From Branchiostoma floridae (Eukaryota; Chordata; Leptocardii; Amphioxiformes; Branchiostomatidae), in contig NC_049981.1 of NCBI RefSeq assembly GCF_000003815.2, forward strand, positions 19,828,789 through 19,892,788: DNA of 64,000 nucleotides, written 5' to 3'. Within the stretch, counting starts at the first letter, position 1. The number at the start of each line of letters is the position of its first letter. The notes beneath the pieces were generated by a model, which was given only the letters and a program-made list of their open reading frames with translations, had not been told where the DNA came from and searched no databases. This document shows positions 33,201 to 41,900 of the stretch, piece by piece. The position numbers and the translations under genes were made by a program.

Positions 33201-34511
33201 AAGTTCCTCAACCTGAATATTTCTGAAGGTGACACCTTGAAAATCTACAGCCAAGTGCAGCATTCCCTCAACGCATCTACCATACCAGGTGGGTAACTTT
33301 TTTGTTTAAGAGTCTACCGTACCAGGTGGGTAACTTGTTTGTTTAAGAGTCTACCGTACCAGGTGGGTAACTTGTTTGTTTAAGAGTCTACCGTACCAGG
33401 TGGGTAACTTGTTTGTTTAAGAGTCTACCGTACCTTGTACATCAGTTTATTGACCGGTGCAATGGCCAAACGGGAAGAGTGTTTGACTTGCAGGCCGAGT
33501 AAAAGCAAAGACTTTAAATCTAAAACCTCTTTCTCTGCTTAGCACTCAGCATTTGGGGGAGAGTATGGTAGTTGGACGCACAGACAACTACCAGTGCATT
33601 AGCCCCATATGTAGTGATTGTGCAAAAGCTATGTGGCCCAGGGCTACAGAAACAGAGATGGGTGCCCCCCAATGCACCATTTGGTGGAAAAAGGACTTAA
33701 ACATAAACATCAGTTTCCACCAGTCTCCTTATGTGGCTGTCAAGATAGTTCAAACTGACCAAACTCACCTCTGACAAGCTCGCAGTGCTACAAAGTTTCA
33801 CATGGCCAGTGCTCTGGCACAGTCTTAAATTTCTTTGTTGAACTTCTAGTTTCAATATGGAGAACACATGTTAAATGGTGGTTTAATGAGTTAAATACAA
33901 GCACTTTGCGGGTGGAATACACTGACCAGGGAGGTTGGACCGCTGGACAGCTGTCACTGGCATATCATTCACCTTACTTGGCCACTTTCTACCATTTCTT
34001 TAATTAGCTACCAAGAAATTCTAGTCTGTATCTTTGTCTTAACTGGCACTTATTTGGCAATCTACTATCACTTCAGATGAAAGGAAAAGTTTTCCTTTTA
34101 TCTAAGTAGATGACAGATTGTCAAATAATCAGAAAATGTATATGGTAGTACTGTAGAACAATATGGAAAAATATGTATTTCCTCATGGGTTGGTTAAGTA
34201 GGTGTTTGCCAGTTGTGCAAAGTGAATCAAAGTGATATGTCTTCTAAGCAACTTATATACCTGGACAAGAACTTTGAAGTCCACTGCAACAAAAAGAGAT
34301 AAGCTTCTAAGTTCTTTATCCCCCAGGACCCATCAGGGTGCAGAATTACTACAGTGTCTATTACAAGTCAGCAAAGGCCATGGATCGTCCCACTTGGGGC
34401 TGGCGAGCCCTGGTGTATGCAGAGGTGGCCACAGAGGCTGAAATGAAACGATGCATGAACAGCACACCAACAGTACCCTGTGTTCCCCAGCGTCCCTCTT
34501 CATGGGCATGA
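30131..34511 (+). CDS. Secreted CUB-like protein, tandem paralogue B (gene span, 6 coding exons)
   Basis: Exons: 30131-30228, 30660-30775, 30895 to about 31140, 32139-32312, 33178-33288, 34327-34511; 930 nt, 309 residues. I cannot name the family. It starts with a signal peptide (MKLTLAKILYLLLTTCVLQD). The second half is CUB-like: CPVVEICS, YIIQTCGYGRHTFPP, LFIKFLNLNISEGDTLKIY, and WRALVYAE, then a Cys-containing tail (RCMNSTPTVPCVPQ). No membrane anchor or lipid-anchor signal is obvious. Paralogue A, about 8 kb upstream on the same strand, shares exon order, phases and these motifs, so the pair arose by tandem duplication. The exon 3 donor (AAAG|GTTCTG) is weak and chosen because it restores phase 1. 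Two SxW/HF and LTF/LNF motifs in exons 2-3 hint at a first, more diverged CUB-like half. Confidence 0.82.
30660..30775 (+). CDS. Paralogue B exon 2
   Basis: Acceptor TTCATTATAG. Encodes LTAASQCTNKHQGVFSSWHF and following residues. The donor A|GTAAGT is a perfect consensus and gives phase 1. Confidence 0.82.
30895..31140 (+). CDS. Paralogue B exon 3
   Basis: Acceptor GTAAATTGCAG. Contains LTFTHLYLRCNLDAGSSVVA. The 3' end is tentative: the stronger-looking GT sites at 31017 and 31032 are phase 0 and would break the frame of exon 4. Confidence 0.6.
32139..32312 (+). CDS. Paralogue B exon 4 (first half of CUB-like region)
   Basis: Acceptor TTACCTTCAG, donor GTATGT, phase 1 to phase 1. Carries CPVVEICSNTNPS and YIIQTCGYGRHTFPPKTGCN. 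Confidence 0.87.
32365..32603. mobile_element. TA-flanked MITE, 239 bp, in intron 4 of paralogue B
   Basis: Ends CTCTGCAAGCAGAGGTTGAG / CTCAACCTCTGCTTGGAGAG are inverted. The similarity extends about 80 bp inward, including AAAAATTACACCGG and its complement. TA is present at both sides (32363-32364, 32604-32605), as for Tc1/mariner-type elements. Confidence 0.78.
33178..33288 (+). CDS. Paralogue B exon 5 (CUB-like strands)
   Basis: 111 nt. Acceptor GTTGGCAG, donor G|GTGGGT, phase 1 to phase 1. Encodes KYDPLFIKFLNLNISEGDTL and following residues. Confidence 0.87.
33285..33432 (+). repeat. 37-bp tandem repeat, four copies, spanning the exon 5 splice donor
   Basis: Units start at 33285, 33322, 33359 and 33396, each beginning CCAGGTGGGTAACTT. 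The first unit begins inside exon 5 and includes the donor, so the donor hexamer GTGGGT occurs four times at 37-bp spacing. Units 2-4 are almost identical; unit 1 differs slightly. Confidence 0.92.
33452..33706 (+). mobile_element. tRNA-derived SINE, diverged copy
   Basis: Matches the second unit of the SINE at 26120-26395, including TTCTCTGCTTAGCACTCAGC and TGTGGCCCAGGGCTA. The tRNA-like head is truncated and its B box is lost. It lies in intron 5 of paralogue B. Confidence 0.72.
34327..34511 (+). CDS. Paralogue B exon 6 (C-terminus)
   Basis: Acceptor CTTTATCCCCCAG. Contains GWRALVYAEVATEAEMKRC and ends with TGA 34509-34511. Confidence 0.85.
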
Positions 34512-35520
34512 AGCATAGTGTCAGAGAATCAATTTTTCCCTTAGTGAGTGTAGCACTCCAGCTGACATGCACACTACCGGAAAGGGTTGCAGTCCTTAAG
34601 ATGGGATATTAAGCCGTGGTCCACTGTTCATTGTTCAAGAAGTGCTACTGGGAATTTCCCCTGTAACAATGAACTTGTAAATACTGTACATAGCCTCTAT
34701 ATTTTCTGTCATACCCAGTGGAAGATTAGCTCTTCAGTCAGCCACACTGGTTGCAGATCACTTTGTTCCCTCAACAAAATTTTGTAATGTTGGTAAATGA
34801 CTGAGTATATTGAGACAATGCTTTGTAAATATGACAGTACGTTTAGGACCCCATTTGTAACACTGCAACAGCAACACCTAGCTGCAACATTAAGTAGAAC
34901 CCGTCCTAAAGCCCTGAGGAAGGTGACAGTCACAGACAGTCTGCACTCAGCAGCGTGGATACCACCTTGGTTGTGAATATTAAATATCTTGATACTCTGT
35001 GCCTCAAAAATGCTGACATACCTAGTTGGCCAGTATCCAAGATCAAAAGGCTTGATCACATCAATCACAAGGTGACTGTAGAGTCTGTAGAGTCAGAGTA
35101 TAGACAGCATAGTCATAGCCTGCAAGCAACATTTCTGTAATCAAGGTTATCACGGAGGTTGCACACAAATACATGTGTGACTTCCAGTAATTGGAAACGT
35201 CCCTTGCACCCCGACAAGGTCGTATAGTTTTCTTTGGCTCCTGGATAGAACCAGATGTTGTATTTGTTTCTAAACATTACCTAGTGCAAATGTAACATTG
35301 AAAATACTCCATAAAAAGTCAATTAGCTAGGAAACAGATTCCAGTGTCTTTTTCACTTTTATTAAGATGTCAATTCTATGTACTGGTTAGAATTCTGTAT
35401 TCTTTCTGCACCAATTAATTTGTCTCCCCATTAATAAAGCTATTTGCATAAACATAATACTTTGTATGATACATATAACATTGGACCCACTTAAATGTGC
35501 TTAAATGTGGCATCAGGTGC
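34512..35520. other. Paralogue B 3' flank, no further gene recognised
   Basis: Probable 3' UTR followed by intergenic DNA. Short frames at 34709-35140 have no family resemblance. Confidence 0.4.
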
Positions 35521-35668
35521 NNNNNNNNNNNNNNNNNNNNNNNNNNNNNNNNNNNNNNNNNNNNNNNNNNNNNNNNNNNNNNNNNNNNNNNNNNNNNNNN
35601 NNNNNNNNNNNNNNNNNNNNNNNNNNNNNNNNNNNNNNNNNNNNNNNNNNNNNNNNNNNNNNNNNNNN
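35521..35668. other. Assembly gap (148 N)
   Basis: Run of N. Unlike the other gaps it is not 100, so the size may be estimated rather than arbitrary. Confidence 0.98.
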
Positions 35669-35959
35669 AAGAACAATATGTTACTTTTCCTATGGAAGAA
35701 TTAGAAATTATGTACAGTAGATTCATAGACTGTCTGTTCTGCAATTCAATACTTTGAACTTGTAAGATATGAGAGGCGATGAGAAGAATATACCATGTTG
35801 ATCAGAATTGTCTCAATTCTTAACATTCCTTTACACACATATTCCCCCGTCCCTTTCACACAACATGTCATCTTGTTATGATAAACATGAAAATGATAAC
35901 ACAGTTACTGTATGATGCAGCCATGTTGTAAGCTATTCTGCTGTCTATCAGTAGCCTAG

Positions 35960-36050
35960 ACTCCAGTCTTGTTAGCTTTGGTCCGTCCCCGAAGCTTTGG
36001 TAGCAGAGTAGCAACCTTTGGAAGCGGATCAAAGCTTACAAGGCTGGACT
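35960..36050. mobile_element. Foldback MITE remnant, ~90 bp
   Basis: CTCCAGTCTTGTTAGCTTTG near the left end is the imperfect reverse complement of CAAAGCTTACAAGGCTGGA at the right. The loop is about 35 bp. No target duplication was identified. Confidence 0.5.
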
Positions 36051-38290
36051 ATCAGACCTGTACTGTGCTTACGACACCAATGACATCAAATTTAAAAACT
36101 GTCTGAAATCCTGATGGATCTAATATTATTAAATAAAATATAGACATGAGCACAAATACCGTTATCAGCATTAGCGCAAAATATACACCCTTCAAAAACC
36201 ATTAAAAAAACATACGTCCAGCTCTTGATTCTTCCCACCAAGACTTAGATTTGACTTTACTGTTCATGATGTCATTATAAACATCGTGACAGCATGTTTT
36301 ACTTTGCACTACAGCTAACAAAGAATGTTCTTTTGAGAAGCAAACAAAGCAAATATTACAATTTTTCATGTTATCATGATAATTAAGCATTTTTTTTCTG
36401 ATACAATCATATTTTTGCAAGCTGTGGTACCAGGTTCAAAATTGGCTGCTCTGTAAATTGTGAAGACACGACAGGTATAGTCAATGTTTAATCTAATTAC
36501 CTGGTGGCAAGAATCAAGACTGCAAGTATGGTTTTTGATGGTACGATTTTGAATATCATCAAAAGGGTTTGTATTGGGTGTAAATGTTTAATGTGCATTG
36601 AATAGTAAGATTATTGTTACAGATAATGATAAATTGTGTATTTTGATGTCATCAACAAGTATAACCAATACAAAAAGGCTAAATCAGCAGTGAGAAGTTT
36701 GAAGACCATATCAAAACCACTAAGCCATTAAAATAATTCAATGTAAAGTACGATAGTTACACAATTTTTCCCACAGCTATTTCTGAAGTGTAAAAGATAC
36801 ACACATTATAATATATCGATAAGAGGATTTTATATAAGTTTTCTTGCATCATCATCATCATACATCTGTACACTCTTTACAAGTGTCCCACAAGATCAGT
36901 AGATTGCTGTCGGATGACGAAAACATTCAGAATTCATCTGTAATAATACTGTCTTTCAGTAGCATCAATTTGTGTAGAATTTTTCAGCTTATGATATGCA
37001 GCAATGACAGAACAAACCAAAACCTTTCAGTGTTGCTTCTTGTAATTGTCTTGCTTTCCGCATTCATGTTCACTGCACTACGTTAGAAAGACAAAAACCT
37101 GGACAATCAATCACACATGGCACATATCATGCAGCTAGGCATGTGGTTAGCTTATCAACTGATCATCCCACCCATATATACCAGCAGCAGTCTTGCACAG
37201 CAATAGTGGAAACAGCATGGAGAGTTTTAACTTAACATCACCACAAACTAAGGTGCCTGACCAGTGATACTGTTGAGTAACAAAATACTCAAGATCTATA
37301 ACATCAAGTCAGTGTTTGATACTGTGTTAAATTTTGAGATCATGAAAATCCTTTTGTAACATCCATATCAGCAATATCTCATATTGCTACTGCTTGTCTC
37401 AAAAGTAGGGGAAGATTTTGTTTGTCTGTTAAAACAACGACTACCGGTATTTGGTCTCTTACTCATAGAAATGTGAGAAAAATTACTTTTGAAAGCTCTT
37501 TTTGTTATTTCATTCTTTTTCAGGCAAGGGCACAATTAATGGTCATGATGGCATTTCCCCATGCAATAAGAAGCAACTTAACTTGCTGTCACTACCATTG
37601 AAATCTCTTGGATGATCATTAGCTTTGGTAAGAATTTCTGCAGCACTTCATATCTGACTCTATTCCTTGTTAAAAGAGACTGCAGTAGAATGCGTGACTA
37701 CATAATCCCAACAAGGCAATCAAGTAAACCACATACAAATTGACACAAGAAGTCAATGGCTAGTTGTCATTTCAAGTAACCTAAATATTGCAGTACTCTC
37801 CGCTCAAGATTCCAGTACATTTCTTGTCAAATCCATTTGAACTTCCCTCTTACCATTAGCTCATCAATGCACCAGAAAGTAACTCCTAACTATGTTCCTT
37901 AGAGTTTGAAATATTCTAGGGATTTGGAAATCTAATCATATGTATGAACTTATTTAACTGTACAGTACATGTTAACTTAGCATGATTTCCACCTCATCTA
38001 CAAATGTATAACATGGTATCTTTGCTTGTCAAATCTATGACCATATTTCACGTGGAACTTAACAAGAATTCCAAATTTCCAGTATCTTTCAAAATCTAAA
38101 ATGACTAGAATTATCTTGTACACTTATACTGTTAGTACAAATACAATAATGGCAACTTATGGCATTGCATTGCTAGTATTTTAACGCTAAGAAATAAGAA
38201 AATATTATCAAGACAGACAGGCAACCATTTTGCACTCAAATTTCTAAATGTGAAACTGAGGAGACATTTGTCTTCACCTTACTTATGCTA
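36051..38290. other. Intergenic, no gene recognised
   Basis: AT-rich DNA between convergent genes (paralogue B on plus, SGMS1 on minus). No frame with recognisable content. Confidence 0.4.
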
Positions 38291-38519
38291 CGGTCCCATT
38301 TGCACTGGTGTCTGCAGGCTGGGCTCTGAAGCTTGTCCCGGTGGACACCTCTCGTTTTTACACGAAATTCATGGTGTGTCTTTTTGACGCCTGGTCCCAG
38401 GCAGACTTTAAGTGTGAGTTTAAAAAATCTAGGGGTCCGACTGTGTAGGGGTCATGTCCAAATGTACCAAAAAACAGCCCATAAACCAAACGGAGGGGCA
38501 CTTTTTCCAAATGGGACCG
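38291..38519. mobile_element. MITE-like element, 229 bp, in the probable SGMS1 3' UTR
   Basis: Ends CGGTCCCATTTG and CAAATGGGACCG are exact inverted repeats. The interior is more GC-rich than the surroundings. It lies 80 bp past the SGMS1 stop codon in the direction of transcription. Confidence 0.6.
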
Positions 38520-38599
38520 CAGCATTGATCCCTCACCATTCTGTGCCATCAAAGTTCCTCACAGACTGACATGTACAGTACAGATAGATAACTGACATG

Positions 38600-38946
38600 T
38601 CACACTCGTTTGCACACTCCCATGTAATGAAACCTTGTGTCATGGAAACGCTTGGGCCACGGCAGGGGCCAGGCGTACTCCCGTGGCAGGACCCCCTCAA
38701 TGTTGCCCTCCGCCATCCTGAACATGGAGAACCACCACGTCCGGGACAGGTGGTGCAACGGGCTGGGCTTCTTCAGCACCTCGTGGTTTGCCAACGTGTG
38801 GTAGATCCAGAACAGTCGCGTGGTGATGAAGTATGCCACGACCACGTCTATCGTGTAGTGGTCGTGCGCCAGGAGGATACAGAAGATGCCGATGCAGGAG
38901 ACAAGCCATGTGCACCAGTGCAGAATGAACCAGCCACGCGGGGAAT
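38600..38946 (-). CDS. SGMS1: SGMS1 coding exon 4 (second catalytic motif, C-terminus)
   Basis: Acceptor CCACCACTGCAG; the first two bases complete a Tyr codon. Contains AHDHYTIDVVVAYFITTRLF and ends with TGA (38600-38602). Confidence 0.93.
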
Positions 38947-41900
38947 CTGCAGTGGTGGGAGGGGGGAAAACAAGATCGATTAGAATAGTTGTTAAGGCTT
39001 AAAGGTTAGAACACTGTGGAAGGGTAACAATAAACACCATAAGAACATAAGACTTGTCTCCAAGTTACACTGTTTTAATATGAATTGGTCTCCTAGTAAC
39101 AAAGGTCTTCAGCTTTAACACCAGTTTTGCAGGCACACTAACAAACTTCGCACACCTATATGTAGGCCATCTAACTTTGATAACTGTTTAATACTGTCCC
39201 TTTCAAAGTCGATGACTACAGGATTCATTCTATAGATGTTCAGGGAAAGACTGAATCTTTTAACACCTCCATTCTGGGACGATAGGACCAAATGGCAGTA
39301 AGCTGGTGTTGGCAATGCTATTTCTGTTTTGTTTTTCCCTAGGACAATGTAGAGTGGAACTCATTGCCACCAATTACTGCAACAGCATCTTCATTATATT
39401 GCTTTAAGTAATGCTTATAGTTAAAGCTAGATATTTAAAGGTTAGGTGTGACAAATCATTTAGTGCAATACAACCAGCTGCTGCTGTGACATATGCCTGC
39501 AAAGTTGGTATGTTCAGCCAAATAGTGTTCTGGCTGTACAAATACAGAATGATACAGACTCTGGGCCAACACTGGATACTCACACTCCTTTATAAAGAGG
39601 TAGGTGATGGTGAGGATGACTGTGTGGCCACTGAACAGGTAATCCCCACACAGGTGATGGGAGCCCGTAATGGACAGGCCCAGGCCGAACATCATTGTCA
39701 TTGCTCGATCAAACATTGCTGATAAATTACCATGGATCTGGGGAGAAAGAACATACAGTCGTGGGTGATAGATATACAATATATAATGGCATTTATCATC
39801 TTCAATATATAATCAAAATGAAATCCTATGAGACAGATATCATAAATATACAAAACTTAACATTAATAATAATAATAAATGCTGTAAGGCAAATCTATAA
39901 CATAGCAAATGTGGCAAGTGGAAAAACACTTGTACTAAGTTGTAGTGTGTTTGTACAGTACAGTTTTACATGTTGACTAAACTGGCTTTTCAGAGTTTTC
40001 TCTACATTACTTTTAAGGCTATATCTCAGGGGCTGGGGACCTTTTTTACAGTATTACAATCGATTAGAAAGTAATTAGAAAATAACACAAACACATCTAG
40101 ATAATTGACTTAGTTCTACCTTGATAACTCAAAAAGCAGTCGATGGATATGTATGATATTTCGTATGTTGGTAGGTGTTAGCAAAAGGACAAGTTCCACT
40201 ATGGACCACTTTTCGTGTTGAGATTGCTAGGATATTTTCAAAATTCAAGTGATGACTTGTCCTTACCTTAGGAGAACATCGGAAATGCATGCCTGGTACA
40301 GGCAGGGTGGTGACATACATGGTGATACACCTCAGTAGGTAGAGAGTCCCAACAATCAGGCAATACCTCCTGAGCACTATCCATCTGCAGGGAACAGGGA
40401 AAGGCAAGGGTACGTCAGCAAGATCAGGGCTAGTAAAAGAGTAGGTAATGCAAGCGACACCAGAATGACGAAGCAAGCAGTGTGTTTAATGAATTTCTAG
40501 GTGTTTGATAGTCACTCCTCACCAGATCCAATCAGAAGAAGAGTTCACAGAACATTGACCAATCAGAAGAATACATAGCAAGAAGGAATTATCAAACCCA
40601 GCAAGGAGGGATGTTAATACAGTGCAGTAGAGAAGATTTGAAAAGAGTTGACATGCCAAGATTGCAATGTAAGGAAAATTTTCTGTAGCGATTTCGGTTT
40701 CAAAATCAGAAATTTGGCAAATAAATTTACAAGTATAGAGAATAGTATCAAACTCAAAGGATCTATGTGTCATACAGAAATTTGTATGTCTCATACAAGT
40801 TAGTTTGGATAGGCTGTATGATAATAATGTTAATGACCTGCCTATTCCCTAGTGTGTGTATATGGTGTTATAAGGCCTGGTCATTTGCTATAACCACAGA
40901 ATAAATCCACAGAGTGAGCGAATGACCAGGCCTTATGACACCATATGCACACCAGCGCACTGGTCATTAAGGCCATACTGTACTCCAGAATACATATTCC
41001 TCAAAATTAAATCAGGAAGTGCAGATTTTTTTCTGTCCCAACAAGCAAATTTCCGTCCCAGAATGAAGGGACATGTCTTGATAAAAAAGATAATGAAGAC
41101 AACCCTGCAATCAACCAACACAATGTAAAATGTATCCTTCAATTAGTTTTTTTAGATCTCAGCCCAGAGTAATCTTTCTCCTGACATGTTACTTAGTCCA
41201 GTTTAAATCTCAAGAGTTACATAACCTGACTGTGACATACTGGTAGCAGTGACAGATTTCGGTAGCCAACTAAGAGTAAGACTATTGTGCAACTAGTTAA
41301 TTATCAACTAAAGCAAATACTGCTACAGATATTTGTTAAAACAATGGAGATAAAAAGATTTTGGGCATTTTGAGCACTGCTTCTTAAGAAATAACAATAC
41401 AGATTGAAAAACTTTTGACACCCCTACCCCCATATCTTTAGTGAACTAAAATAAGTAGAGATGCAAAAACAATGTGATTTCTTACTTTACTAGCAACTTA
41501 GCAAGTGTTTCAAAACTGTCAGAACTAAAGACCAAAGTGCAAAAAAGGGTCAAAAGTGCAAAGAACACAGCTGAGCAAAGTTATAATTGTAATAGTAAGG
41601 AGAAGGCCCTTCATTTTGTTGATACCTTAGTTACAACTGAACAACCAAGCCATGGTGCTACCTGTTGCCACTTGAATTAAGGGTTGCTACTAGTATGCAA
41701 AAACATCTATAATTGCTTTCTGTCATGTGTGGAAGGTGGCTAGCATATAATTAATGGTACTTCACCAGTCATGCAACTACAACTCATACAACTTACAAGC
41801 CAACTATCCTCAACAACTGTCAGTCCTAATCTTTCACAGGGCATACATACTATCTCAAAGCAAACAATGGGTTGGAAATCTGTGGTGTTTTCTGACTGCC

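Noticed and set aside
33285-33432. CRISPR array
   Set aside because: Direct repeats lack unique spacers and the context is a eukaryotic intron; it is a minisatellite.
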